Shown here: one piece after another, positions 54,167 to 63,016 of the stretch
Layout: every line of letters begins with the position of its first letter
Position numbering within the stretch: position 1 is the first letter of the stretch
Origin: Saprospiraceae bacterium
GTDB lineage: Bacteria > Bacteroidota > Bacteroidia > Chitinophagales > Saprospiraceae
Length of the DNA: 64,000 bases
Assembly (NCBI GenBank): GCA_022844565.1
Contig: JALHLK010000007.1
Coordinates: 104,412 to 168,411, forward strand
Reading direction: 5' to 3'
Translations under genes and position numbers: made by a program
The notes under the pieces: generated by a model
Told to the model about the DNA's origin: nothing
The model's input: only the letters and a program-made list of their open reading frames with translations
Databases searched by the model: none

Positions 54167-54529
54167 ATGGCTTATTTAATTCAATTGCCAAGTCATTCTG
54201 ACGGAAGAGGCAGTCTTACTGTCATAGAAAGTGAAATTCCATTTTCCATAAAACGAATTTTTTACATCTATGGCGTTGATAACAGCAGTAGGGGAGGACA
54301 CCGACATGTCAAGACCACTCAAGCAGCCATTTGTATTAATGGTAGTTGTGAAGTGTTTTCAGATAATGGCATTCTAAAACAAACATATTTGCTAGATCAC
54401 CCCAATAAATGTTTGATTCTTAACCCACAAGACTGGCACACAATGCAAAAATTTTCTAAAGATGCTGTTCTTTTGGTGTTAGCATCAACCATTTTTGAGC
54501 CTAGCGATTATATTTTTGACCCTTACTAA
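54167..54529 (+). CDS. fdtA: FdtA/QdtA-type dTDP-sugar 3,4-ketoisomerase
   Basis: A 120 aa single-domain cupin. The motif [20 protein letters not shown] contains the two catalytic His of the FdtA/WxcM family, which isomerises dTDP-4-keto-6-deoxyglucose to the 3-keto sugar for 3-amino-3,6-dideoxyhexose synthesis (Fuc3NAc or Qui3NAc of O-antigens and S-layers). Whether the gluco or galacto isomer forms is not readable. It is 11 nt upstream of its partner aminotransferase. rmlA, rmlB and the acetyltransferase are not in the window. Confidence 0.85.
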   Translation: MAYLIQLPSHSDGRGSLTVIESEIPFSIKRIFYIYGVDNSSRGGHRHVKTTQAAICINGSCEVFSDNGILKQTYLLDHPNKCLILNPQDWHTMQKFSKDAVLLVLASTIFEPSDYIFDPY

Positions 54530-54540
54530 TTAGCAAATAT

Positions 54541-55644
54541 TTGAAGCAATTTATTCCATACGAAGATTTAGGTAAAGTTAATGCTCCCTTTATAGAAGAT
54601 ATTAATAATGCAATTCAGACTGTAGTCTGTAAAGGGTGGTATATTTTAGGTTCTCAAGTGGAAAGTTTTGAAAATGAATTTGCTGAATATCTTGGAGTTC
54701 GACACTGTATAGGTGTTGCCAATGGGCTTGATGCAATGATATTGTCACTTAAAGCGTTGGATTTAGAACCTGAATCTGAGATTTTGGTACCATCAAATAC
54801 CTATATTGCCACCATTTTAGCAGTGGTACAAGCTGGTTTAAAGCCGGTACTTATAGAGCCCAATATAGAAACCTATAATATTGATCCTTTGCTTATCGAG
54901 CAATCAATCACTAACAAAACGCGTGCAATTTTATTGGTACACCTTTACGGTAATCCTTGCAATATGGAGCCTATTCTAAACATTGCAAATAAAAACAACT
55001 TATATGTGTTGGAGGATTGTGCTCAATCACATGGAGCATTGTTTAATCATCAGCATACGGGGACCTTTGGTATGGCTGGTTGCTACAGTTTTTATCCGAC
55101 AAAAAACCTTGGGGCGCTCGGAGATGCTGGTGCAATCGTAACAAATGATGATGATTTTGCTCGAAAGTTGCGATATCTTAGAAACTATGGATCACTTGTA
55201 AAATATCAAAATGACTTTATTGGATACAATTCTCGACTCGACGAGATCCAAGCTGCAATATTAAGAGCAAAACTTAAGCATATCAATGTAGTCTTGGATC
55301 ATAAAAAAGCAATCGCAAAAATTTATACGGATAACCTTGGGTCCAAATTCATTGTTCCTATCGTATCAGACAACACCCAACATGCTTTTCATATTTTTAT
55401 CCTAAGATATATGGAGAGAGATAAACTGCGTGCTTTTTTATTACAAAATGGGATAAATACAGATGTACATTATCCAACCCCTCCTCATAAACAAATAGCA
55501 TACAAATTTATTCTTCAAGGGAACTACCCAATTTCTGAACTTATTCACCAGACTGTGATAAGTTTGCCTTGTTCTTTGGCCTTAGACATTGATCAAGCTA
55601 CTTACATTTGTGAAATCTTAAATAGTTTTAGTACTGAAAACTGA
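54541..55644 (+). CDS. fdtB: DegT/DnrJ/EryC1 aminotransferase (FdtB-type)
   Basis: A 367 aa PLP-dependent sugar aminotransferase starting at TTG. PLP-lysine lies in [17 protein letters not shown]; other motifs are [32 protein letters not shown] and [10 protein letters not shown]. Following FdtA, it most likely aminates the 3-keto sugar to dTDP-3-amino-3,6-dideoxyhexose. Gaps on either side are 11 and 4 nt, so it is in one transcript with the isomerase and the D15-type protein. Confidence 0.92.
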   Translation: MKQFIPYEDLGKVNAPFIEDINNAIQTVVCKGWYILGSQVESFENEFAEYLGVRHCIGVANGLDAMILSLKALDLEPESEILVPSNTYIATILAVVQAGLKPVLIEPNIETYNIDPLLIEQSITNKTRAILLVHLYGNPCNMEPILNIANKNNLYVLEDCAQSHGALFNHQHTGTFGMAGCYSFYPTKNLGALGDAGAIVTNDDDFARKLRYLRNYGSLVKYQNDFIGYNSRLDEIQAAILRAKLKHINVVLDHKKAIAKIYTDNLGSKFIVPIVSDNTQHAFHIFILRYMERDKLRAFLLQNGINTDVHYPTPPHKQIAYKFILQGNYPISELIHQTVISLPCSLALDIDQATYICEILNSFSTEN

Positions 55645-55648
55645 TAAT

Positions 55649-56758
55649 TTGAAAGTAATTAGAAAATCATTTTTTTGCGGTCTAATATTTTTCTTTTATA
55701 CTAATTTTGTTTTAGCTAATTTTAGTTTTCATATTCCAAATGAAGATAGTTTAAAAATAAGAAATCAATTTTTAGCCTACCCAATAGCATATTATCTTCC
55801 TGAAACTAGATGGGGCTTCGGAGGTGCTGGTTTTTATAATTTTCGCTTCAAAGGTGAACCTTCTACTTCTTTTCCTTCTCAATTACAGTTTGCAGCCACT
55901 TACACAATTAATAAGCAACTCGTAATCCTTATTCCATTCGAACTGTATAAAAAAAACAACCTATACAAATCCAAGGGCGAATTGACTTATTTTAAATACC
56001 TGTTTAATTATTATGGAATCGGTGTTGATTCTAAGTTTTCAGATAGAGAGACATTCGAGGTAACCAATCCAAGATTTAAGATTGACTTTTTAAAAAGGAT
56101 TAATAAGACTTTCTTAGGTGTTAGAGCAGCATTTGATAATTTTGACATTATAAATATTAAACCTTCAGGCAAATTATTTAATGATAGCCCATCAGGAATC
56201 AATGGTGGAAGGATGATGGGTTTGGGTGTCCTATTACAAAATGACCACAGAGACTTTTTGTTTAATTCGACCAAAGGCCATTACCTTGAATTTGAAATAT
56301 TTAAGAGTTCAAAATACTTATCCAGCGATTTTTCATTTACCAGATTGTCTTTTAATGGGATGAAATATGTAAAGTTAATGGGAGATCATACCTTGGCTTT
56401 TAATGTAAATGGTACTAGTCTGATAGGCAATCCAGCTTTTTATGATATGGCATTTTTTGGGTCACCTAAGATTATGAGAGGATATCAGGATAGAAGATAT
56501 TTGGACAAGAATATGCTGGTAGTACAATCCGAATATCGCTTCCCAATATATCGATTATTAGGTGGTGTAACTTTTTTATCCTCAGGTACTGTGGCTAACC
56601 GATTTTCATCACTATTTGATAATTCTTACAAATTTGCATATGGTGCAGGGCTAAGATTTACGTTAAATAAAAAGGATCGAGTGAGGCTTAGATTAGACTA
56701 CGGAAGGACATTAAATGAAGGTGGTGCCATGTATTTAACTGTAAATGAAGCATTTTGA
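55649..56758 (+). CDS. BamA/TamA-like (D15) outer-membrane barrel protein
   Basis: A 369 aa outer-membrane protein starting at TTG, with signal peptide (FCGLIFFFYTNFVLA). There are no POTRA repeats; the chain is a barrel ending with the bacterial surface antigen (D15) features: DHRDFLFNSTKGHYLEFEIF, GSPKIMRGYQDRRYLDKN (the conserved RGY loop), YRFPIYRLLGGVTF and GAGLRFTLNKKDRVRLRLDY. POTRA-less D15 barrels are common in Bacteroidota and of unknown cargo. Start is 4 nt after the aminotransferase stop. Confidence 0.9.
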   Translation: MKVIRKSFFCGLIFFFYTNFVLANFSFHIPNEDSLKIRNQFLAYPIAYYLPETRWGFGGAGFYNFRFKGEPSTSFPSQLQFAATYTINKQLVILIPFELYKKNNLYKSKGELTYFKYLFNYYGIGVDSKFSDRETFEVTNPRFKIDFLKRINKTFLGVRAAFDNFDIINIKPSGKLFNDSPSGINGGRMMGLGVLLQNDHRDFLFNSTKGHYLEFEIFKSSKYLSSDFSFTRLSFNGMKYVKLMGDHTLAFNVNGTSLIGNPAFYDMAFFGSPKIMRGYQDRRYLDKNMLVVQSEYRFPIYRLLGGVTFLSSGTVANRFSSLFDNSYKFAYGAGLRFTLNKKDRVRLRLDYGRTLNEGGAMYLTVNEAF

Positions 56759-56824
56759 AAAGCTGATACCCAAAAAAATAAATAATTAATCCGCATATTT
56801 ATTTTTTATTTTCTTAAATTATTT

Positions 56825-56832
56825 TAATTTTG
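56825..56832 (+). promoter_or_regulatory. -7 box (TAATTTTG) of the rpsF operon
   Basis: TAATTTTGCAGCCC matches TAnnTTTG with the TTTGCAG-CC context seen at rplY and at the right-edge promoter; it lies 52 nt upstream of rpsF. No clear -33 TTG. Confidence 0.55.
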
Positions 56833-56883
56833 CAGCCCAATATAACAATTTTTTTATTAAACTATTAAATTTCAATCATTTAG

Positions 56884-57381
56884 ATGAAAAATTTTGAAGT
56901 AACATTCATCGTCGATCCCGTTCTGTCAGGCGATGAAATTAAAGCGACAGCTCAAGTGTACGAAAACATGTTAAAAGACAATGGGTCGACAATCGTACAT
57001 ATTGATGAAATGGGTCTAAAGCAATTGACCTATCCTATTAATAAAAGATCAAGTGGTATCTTTTACTGTGTCGAGTTTGCTAATGAGTCAGGTGTACTTA
57101 TTGATAAACTAGAATTAGCACTTAGAAGAGACGAAAGAATCATGAGATTCCTTACTATTTCTTTAGATAAGTATGGTGTTAAGTACAATGCTGATAAGAG
57201 AAATGGTCTAATTGGTAAGGCTCAGAAAAAAGTGAAGGTCAAAAAAGAAGATATGCCTTCTAGAGGTTATGCACCGAATTCTGCTCCTTCACCAGCTCCA
57301 GTTGCTGCTCCAATCGCTGCCGCGCCTATAGTAGCTGCTCCAGTTGTAGAAGAAGTAGTCGCTGTACAAGAAGAAGAATAA
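56884..57381 (+). CDS. rpsF: 30S ribosomal protein S6
   Basis: A 165 aa protein of the small subunit that binds 16S rRNA together with S18. The ferredoxin-like domain occupies residues 1-~105 (FEVTFIVDPVLSGDEI, KQLTYPINKRSSGIFYCVEF, MRFLTISLDKYG). A ~55-residue low-complexity Pro/Ala tail (PNSAPSPAPVAAPIAAAP) with a Val/Glu end makes it longer than the usual ~110-120 aa. First gene of rpsF-rpsR-rplI. Confidence 0.97.
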   Translation: MKNFEVTFIVDPVLSGDEIKATAQVYENMLKDNGSTIVHIDEMGLKQLTYPINKRSSGIFYCVEFANESGVLIDKLELALRRDERIMRFLTISLDKYGVKYNADKRNGLIGKAQKKVKVKKEDMPSRGYAPNSAPSPAPVAAPIAAAPIVAAPVVEEVVAVQEEE

Positions 57382-57417
57382 TCTCAAATTATTATTAATA
57401 TTTTAAATTAATGCAAA

Positions 57418-57684
57418 ATGGCATCTAGAGACGATATAAAATTTTTAAGCAATCCTACCATAGGAAAATCTCAAAAAAAATATTGTAGATTTAAAAAGTT
57501 CGGAATCAGACATATTGATTACAAAGACGCTGACTTTTTACTACAATTCATTAACGAACAAGGTAAAATTCTTCCAAGAAGAATTACTGGTAATTCATTA
57601 AAATACCAGAAAAAAGTTGCTGTAGCTATAAAAAGAGCAAGACATCTTGCTATTTTACCATATGTGACAGACTTATTGAAATAA
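57418..57684 (+). CDS. rpsR: 30S ribosomal protein S18
   Basis: An 88 aa basic protein binding S6 and 16S rRNA on the platform. [20 protein letters not shown] replaces the usual short N-terminus; [40 protein letters not shown] and [11 protein letters not shown] are the family core. Second gene of the operon. Confidence 0.98.
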   Translation: MASRDDIKFLSNPTIGKSQKKYCRFKKFGIRHIDYKDADFLLQFINEQGKILPRRITGNSLKYQKKVAVAIKRARHLAILPYVTDLLK

Positions 57685-57705
57685 TTTTTTAAACAGGTTG
57701 TAAGG

Positions 57706-58152
57706 ATGAATATAATATTATTAAAAAATATGGAAACCTTGGGTGACAAACATGATATTGTTTCTGTTAAACCAGGTTATGCACGTAATTATCTTATACC
57801 TCAAGGTGTAGCTGTAGTTGCGAATAAAGACAACATCAAACGTTTAGATACCATTAAGGCGGAAGAAGAAGCAAAAGAAGCTGCAAGATTGGATGATTAC
57901 AAACAAATTGCAGAGAAAATAAACGGCCAGACACTAAAAATTGGTGTCAAAGCAGGAGTTTCAGGAAAAATCTTTGGATCTGTTACGAGCGTTCAAATTG
58001 TTAGAGCGCTTAGAGAACAATTAGGTCTTGACATTGAAAGGAAAAAAGTAGCTATGGCCGACGAAATAAAAGAAGTGGGTACCTACGATGTTACTATCAA
58101 TTTACATAAGGAAGTTCCAGCTAAAGTTAGTATTGAATTAGTAGCTGAATAG
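57706..58152 (+). CDS. rplI: 50S ribosomal protein L9
   Basis: A 148 aa protein bridging the L1 side of the large subunit. The N-terminal domain shows MNIILLKNMETLGDKHDIV and VKPGYARNYLIPQGVAV, then a long connecting helix (residues ~40-75) and the C-terminal domain (LKIGVKAGVSGKIFGSVTS). Third gene of the operon, followed by a strong terminator. Confidence 0.98.
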   Translation: MNIILLKNMETLGDKHDIVSVKPGYARNYLIPQGVAVVANKDNIKRLDTIKAEEEAKEAARLDDYKQIAEKINGQTLKIGVKAGVSGKIFGSVTSVQIVRALREQLGLDIERKKVAMADEIKEVGTYDVTINLHKEVPAKVSIELVAE

Positions 58153-58173
58153 TTCAGCACTTTATGCACATAA

Positions 58174-58211
58174 GAAAAGGAGAAAGTCTATTACAGGCCT
58201 TCTCCTTTTTT
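58174..58211 (+). terminator. Rho-independent terminator after rplI
   Basis: AAAAGGAGAA and TTCTCCTTTT form a 10-bp stem around a loop of ~16 nt, followed by a T-run; 22 nt past the rplI stop. Confidence 0.85.
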
Positions 58212-58336
58212 ATTTTAGGATGTATGGTTTGCATAAGTTTTAATGAAAACACAGACAAAAGTGAAGTTAAATATTTTTGTAGATTATTTTTGTATCGGAT
58301 TTTGGTTTTAATTATCTACTTTTGAATTGGATTATA

Positions 58337-58521
58337 TTTAAACCTAAATCTTTAAAATGAAATTCGTCGTGAGGATTCAAAATATAAAAAGATAAGCACT
58401 TTTACTGACTGAATCATCCTGATTGCTATCGGGATGGTGAAGAAAGAAAAGTGAGCAAAGCAACTTATTTTGAAGTAGTTTGAAGACGCAACAGAATTTT
58501 CATACTAGATTTTAGGTTAAA
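58337..58521. repeat. Long-hairpin intergenic element (member 5)
   Basis: A 185-bp imperfect hairpin: left end TTTAAACCTAAATCT pairs with the right AGATTTTAGGTTAAA; AAATGAAATTC pairs with GAATTTTCAT; the apex has ATCCTGATTGCTATCGGGAT (small stem-loop). In order it shares GTCRTGAGG, TTATTTTGAAG, CGCAAxA and AATTTTC with member 3 (39185-39361). It lies between rplI and ligA in the 401-nt gap 58153-58553. Confidence 0.75.
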
Positions 58522-58553
58522 CTTTACAACACAAATTTTATTTCTATCCTATT

Positions 58554-60677
58554 ATGTTTAACAAAGAAGATCATTCCGTTTATTTTAACCTATCGAAAGA
58601 GTATCTAGCCTCAGATTTAGTTATTGAAAAAATAGAATCATTAAGAAATGTGATTAGATATCACGAATGGAAATACTATGTCGAAAATGATCCAATCATT
58701 TCTGACTTTGAATATGATACTCTTTTTAAAAAATTACAGTCACTGGAGAATAATAATCCCATTTTTATTACTTCGGACTCTCCCACACAAAGAGTTGCAA
58801 AAGATATTATCAGTACTTTTGGCTCTGTAGGTCATATTGTTCCAATGTTGTCTTTAGAAAACTCCTATAATAGCGATGATTTAGACGATTTTGATAAACA
58901 AGTAAAAAAGTTAGCCAAGCTTGATACAGATCAAATTGTTGAATATAGTGTTGAGCCAAAGTTTGATGGAGGAAGTATCGCTCTTCTGTATGAAAATGAT
59001 TATTTAGTCAGAGCAGCTACGAGAGGTGATGGTATTCAAGGTGAAGAGATAACATCCAATATAAAAACACTTGGAAGCGTACCGTTAAAAGCTCAGTTCT
59101 CTAAATTTGGTATTCAAAAAGCAGAATTAAGGGGAGAAGCTGTTATTGCCAAAGATAGGTTTAAGTTAATAAATGAAATCAGAGAAACTCAAGGTCAACA
59201 ACTTTTAGCCAATCCTAGAAATGCGGCAACAGGGGGATTAAGAACAAAAAATCCCAATGAGACGCGAGATAGAAGTATTGAAGTTTTTGTTTTTCAATTT
59301 GGTTATGCTGCTGATTCTAATGGGATTGATATTACCGATTCGTTGAATTCTCACCTCAAAAGTATGAATATGTTGCACGAATTAGGCTTCAAAAGCTCAT
59401 CATCAATTACTAAGTTATGCAAAGGTATTGAAGAAGTTAAGGATTTCGTGGTTGAATGGGAAGCTAAGAGGGATGATTACAGATATGAGATAGATGGCAT
59501 GGTCGTAAAAGCTGATAGCTTTACTATTCAAAACATGTTAGGTTTTACTTCTCATCACCCTAGATGGGCTGTAGCATTTAAATTTAAAGCCAAACAGGCT
59601 ACTTCAAAATTACAAGCTGTAGAATATCAGGTAGGTAAAATTGGTTCTATTACCCCAGTTGCTAAAATAGAACCCGTCTATCTTGCGGGGGTAACAGTTT
59701 CTTCCATTTCTTTGCACAATGAGGAGTTTATAAGAAGTAAAGATTTAAGAATTGGTGACACAGTTTTAGTTGAAAGGTCCGGTGATGTGATTCCTTATAT
59801 TGTCAAATCTTTCCCAGAATTACGTTCAGGTTCAGAAATTCCCATATCTTTTCCTGAGTTTTGCCCTATAAACACAACAGATAACATCGCAGTTTTGACA
59901 CAAGTGGAAGGTGAGTCAGCTTGGAGGTGTGTAGACTGTAAATGTGGTGCTCAAAACTTGCAAAGGATTATATTTCATGTTTCCAAAGAAGCTATGGATA
60001 TTGAAGGTTTTGGTAAAAGTATTGTTGAAAAGTTCTATGATTTAGGATGGATAAAAGATTATGCTGATGTTTATGCACTTGATTATGATAAAATTGCAGA
60101 GCTCGATGGTTTTGGTCTGAAATCTTCTATAAAACTCAAAGAGTCGATCGAAAAAGCGAAAAATAATCCAATAAGCAAACTATTACACTCATTAACAATT
60201 CATCATCTAGGTAAAAGAGCATCAAAGATTATAGCAGGACAAATTACCCATGTATTGGATTTAAAAAATTGGACAGTAGAAGATTTCCTTATCTTAAAAG
60301 ACATTGGCCCAGTTGTAGCGGAAAATGTAACAAAATACTTTAGTGACGACCAAAACATTGCCCTTCTTGAACGAATGGAATCTTTAGGCGTAAATTTACA
60401 CCAAACTTCAGAAGATAAACCTTTGGAGATAAGTGCGGATGCTCCTTTGGCTGGCAAAACTATTCTTTTTACTGGCTCTATGACTAAAATGGGAAGAAAA
60501 GAAGCAGAAGAATTGGCCGAAAAATATGGAGCGAAAAATATCTCCGCAGTATCTAAGAATTTAAACATTTTAGTTGTTGGAGAGTCTGCTGGTTCTAAAC
60601 TTACAAAAGCACAAGCCCTAGGTACAGTCCAGATTCTTACCGAGGATCAATTTTTGGACTTAATAAATGGTTCTTAA
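58554..60677 (+). CDS. ligA: NAD-dependent DNA ligase
   Basis: A 707 aa replicative ligase. The Ia domain leads to the adenylation domain with Lys136 in VEPKFDGGS; RGDGIQGEEIT, NPRNAATGGLR and EIDGMVVKAD are the other nucleotidyltransferase motifs. Then come the OB fold (KIGSITPVAKIEPV), a zinc finger (WRCVDCKCG and an upstream Cys), helix-hairpin-helix repeats (~residues 480-600) and a C-terminal BRCT domain (APLAGKTILFTGSM). Full length. Its stop overlaps the next ATG by 1 nt. Confidence 0.98.
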   Translation: MFNKEDHSVYFNLSKEYLASDLVIEKIESLRNVIRYHEWKYYVENDPIISDFEYDTLFKKLQSLENNNPIFITSDSPTQRVAKDIISTFGSVGHIVPMLSLENSYNSDDLDDFDKQVKKLAKLDTDQIVEYSVEPKFDGGSIALLYENDYLVRAATRGDGIQGEEITSNIKTLGSVPLKAQFSKFGIQKAELRGEAVIAKDRFKLINEIRETQGQQLLANPRNAATGGLRTKNPNETRDRSIEVFVFQFGYAADSNGIDITDSLNSHLKSMNMLHELGFKSSSSITKLCKGIEEVKDFVVEWEAKRDDYRYEIDGMVVKADSFTIQNMLGFTSHHPRWAVAFKFKAKQATSKLQAVEYQVGKIGSITPVAKIEPVYLAGVTVSSISLHNEEFIRSKDLRIGDTVLVERSGDVIPYIVKSFPELRSGSEIPISFPEFCPINTTDNIAVLTQVEGESAWRCVDCKCGAQNLQRIIFHVSKEAMDIEGFGKSIVEKFYDLGWIKDYADVYALDYDKIAELDGFGLKSSIKLKESIEKAKNNPISKLLHSLTIHHLGKRASKIIAGQITHVLDLKNWTVEDFLILKDIGPVVAENVTKYFSDDQNIALLERMESLGVNLHQTSEDKPLEISADAPLAGKTILFTGSMTKMGRKEAEELAEKYGAKNISAVSKNLNILVVGESAGSKLTKAQALGTVQILTEDQFLDLINGS

Positions 60678-61360
60678 TGCAAATAGTCTCGTTCTATATA
60701 TTTAATATTTCACAAGGGAAAAAACTTAAGGCTTTCACAAAAATGGCTTTCTTCCCAAATGAATTAAAACTAGTTGAAGGATGTTCATTTGCAAAAATGA
60801 TGGGCAGTGGTCATGGACAAGGATTTAGTATTAGACCAAATTTCGGTATTTACGCTGCAATGATGGTTTGGGATGATCCTAAGTATATTCATAAATTCGA
60901 ATCCTCATTTAAGCCATTACTTGAATACCAAAAAAATACTTCTTCAACCACAAAAATTTACGCAACTCCATATAAGTTCCATGGTACTTGGGATAATAAA
61001 ACACCTTTCAAAATAATTGAACATGATTTTACTTCCATCAAAAGATTAGTACTCACGCGTGCAACCATCAAACCAACAAAACTTATTCACTTTTGGAAGC
61101 ATGTACCTAAAACAAGTAAAGCAATTGAAGAAGCAAAGGGTCGATTATATTCTATAGGTATTGGCGAACTCCCCTGGATTCAACAAGCCACGCTAAGTAT
61201 TTGGGAATCAGAAGAAGCAATGAAAGAATATGCTTATTCCAATAAGTCTCATATTGAAGCTATCCAACTAACTAAAAAACTAGATTGGTATAAAGAAGAA
61301 ATGTTTACTCGTTTCTATGAGCTAAGTAACTTTATACCTGAAGATTATAAAAGTAATTAA
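60677..61360 (+). CDS. Spheroidene monooxygenase (CrtA)-like protein
   Basis: A 227 aa protein of the CrtA-like family (ferredoxin-like, haem-associated fold): FAKMMGSGHGQGFSIRPNFG near residue 38, YAAMMVWDDP, LVLTRATIKP, and the strongest match GIGELPWIQQATLSIWESEE followed by HIEAIQLTKKLDWYKEEMF. CrtA oxidises carotenoids in phototrophs, but here no carotenoid gene is near, and many Bacteroidota carry this homologue with unknown substrate. The ATG overlaps the ligA stop (TAATG), so it is translationally coupled. Confidence 0.85.
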   Translation: MQIVSFYIFNISQGKKLKAFTKMAFFPNELKLVEGCSFAKMMGSGHGQGFSIRPNFGIYAAMMVWDDPKYIHKFESSFKPLLEYQKNTSSTTKIYATPYKFHGTWDNKTPFKIIEHDFTSIKRLVLTRATIKPTKLIHFWKHVPKTSKAIEEAKGRLYSIGIGELPWIQQATLSIWESEEAMKEYAYSNKSHIEAIQLTKKLDWYKEEMFTRFYELSNFIPEDYKSN

Positions 61361-61366
61361 AATAAT

Positions 61367-62122
61367 TTATTTTCTAAGGTCTACTAACTTTTGTAAGAAG
61401 GGACTAGCAAATATGAAATCATGCAATTCCTCACTCTCAGATGTTAGCACTTCATCCTTACTACCTTCCCAAACTAACATACCCTTGTCAATTAAGCATA
61501 TGTTTTCACCAATTTCCATCACCGAATTCATATCATGGGTATTAATTATCGTAGTTATTTTGTTATCCTTTGTAATTGAAGAGATAAGTTCATCGATAGT
61601 AATACTCGTTTGCGGATCGAGGCCTGAATTGGGCTCATCACAAAATAAGTATTTTGGGTTGAGTACGATGGCCCTTGCAATACCTACCCTTTTTTGCATA
61701 CCCCCACTTATTTCAGAAGGATATTTTTTGTTAACTCCCGAAAGTGAAACCCTTTCTAGACAATAATTAACTCTTTCAGTTTTTTCTTTCAATGTCATTT
61801 TTGTGAACATATCCATTGGAAATCGAATATTTTGCTCTATAGTTAAAGAATCAAAAAGTGCATTTCCTTGAAAAAGCATCCCTACTTGCATACGTAAAGT
61901 GGAAAGCTCTTTTTTTGTAAGTGCAAAAAAGTTTTTATCTCCATACCATATTTCACCTTCAGTCGGTGCTACCAATCCTACCAAAATCTTCAACAAAACA
62001 GTTTTGCCAGCACCACTTTTACCGATGATTAAATTCGTTTTACCATTTTCGAAAGTAAAATCTATCCCTTTTAGTACTTCCTGACTTCCAAAAGTCTTTT
62101 TTATTCCTACACATTTTATCAT
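61367..62122 (-). CDS. ABC transporter ATP-binding protein, MlaF-like
   Basis: A 251 aa ATPase. Walker A GKSGAGKTVLLK, signature ISGGMQKRVGIARA, Walker B YLFCDEPNSGLDPQ, and the Lys-rich hinge INTHDMNSVMEIGE. The sequence (GGMQKRVGIARA, DEPNSGLDP) is of the MlaF/Mkl group, which drives phospholipid or sterol transport with an MlaE permease and an MCE protein. The permease is next (13 nt upstream); no MCE (MlaD) protein is in the window. Confidence 0.93.
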   Translation of the reverse strand: MIKCVGIKKTFGSQEVLKGIDFTFENGKTNLIIGKSGAGKTVLLKILVGLVAPTEGEIWYGDKNFFALTKKELSTLRMQVGMLFQGNALFDSLTIEQNIRFPMDMFTKMTLKEKTERVNYCLERVSLSGVNKKYPSEISGGMQKRVGIARAIVLNPKYLFCDEPNSGLDPQTSITIDELISSITKDNKITTIINTHDMNSVMEIGENICLIDKGMLVWEGSKDEVLTSESEELHDFIFASPFLQKLVDLRK

Positions 62123-62135
62123 GCCATATTCACTT

Positions 62136-62888
62136 TTACGCTGTTAATGCAACAGCTATAATATAATCAGCTACAAGAATCAAAATATCACTATATACCA
62201 CAGCCCTTGTAGATGCCTCTCCCAACTCAATACTCCCTCCTTTTACATAGTATCCTTGATAGCAGGATACTGATGCCAAAATGTATGCGAAAACTACTGC
62301 TTTTACATACATCATTGTAACATTATGAGGTATAAAAAATTCTCTAATTCCCCTATCAAAATCGGCACCACTAAATAAACCCATCGGAACAGAAGCTAAA
62401 TAAGCACCTAATATACCAACTATTGCAGCCATGGTAACTAATATAGGTATAACGATTACTGCAGCTATCAATCTCGGTTGGACTAAATACGCAGAAGTAT
62501 TTACACCCATAATCTCCATCGCATCAATATGTTCTTTTTGTCGCATTCCTCCTATCTCTGCAGCCATATTTGATCCTACTTTTCCAGCAAGTACTAAACA
62601 AGTTATTGTAGGTGCTAATTCAATAATTGTCATATCTCTAACGATGTATCCAATATAATAGGCTGGAATCAACGTACCTTCCATTTGATAGTAAAATTGT
62701 TGAGAAGTAACCGCCCCTATAAATATTGATATTAAAAAAACAATAGATATTGACCCAATACCAATATCATACATTTGACGGATTGTCTCATTATAATACA
62801 TCCTTAGATTCTCTGGTTTTTTGTAAATTACCTTCTGCCAGATCATGAACTTACCTAAATGATAAAATAACTTATTACTTCCTAACAT
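62136..62888 (-). CDS. ABC transporter permease, MlaE family
   Basis: A 250 aa inner-membrane permease with five to six helices. The start at 62888 (MLGSNKLFYHLG) was chosen; an ATG 30 nt upstream adds only a basic tail. MlaE signatures: IGSISIVFLISIFIGAVTS, APTITCLVLAGKVGSNMAAE, IGGMRQKEHIDAMEIMGV. It acts with the MlaF-like ATPase downstream in outer-membrane lipid homeostasis (inference from family). Confidence 0.93.
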   Translation of the reverse strand: MLGSNKLFYHLGKFMIWQKVIYKKPENLRMYYNETIRQMYDIGIGSISIVFLISIFIGAVTSQQFYYQMEGTLIPAYYIGYIVRDMTIIELAPTITCLVLAGKVGSNMAAEIGGMRQKEHIDAMEIMGVNTSAYLVQPRLIAAVIVIPILVTMAAIVGILGAYLASVPMGLFSGADFDRGIREFFIPHNVTMMYVKAVVFAYILASVSCYQGYYVKGGSIELGEASTRAVVYSDILILVADYIIAVALTA

Positions 62889-63016
62889 TATCCTTAATTT
62901 GGTTTTGCAACAACGCAAAAATATGACTTACTTTACCAAATCTTATTCTTTTATCATTATTTAATCTTTTCTTTTAACTTATGGAAATAATATTTGATCT
63001 TCGTGTAATTAAATAA

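Noticed and set aside
61413..61766. Plus-strand open frame of 117 codons opposite the MlaF-like ATPase
   Set aside because: Antisense shadow; the minus-strand gene has all ABC motifs.
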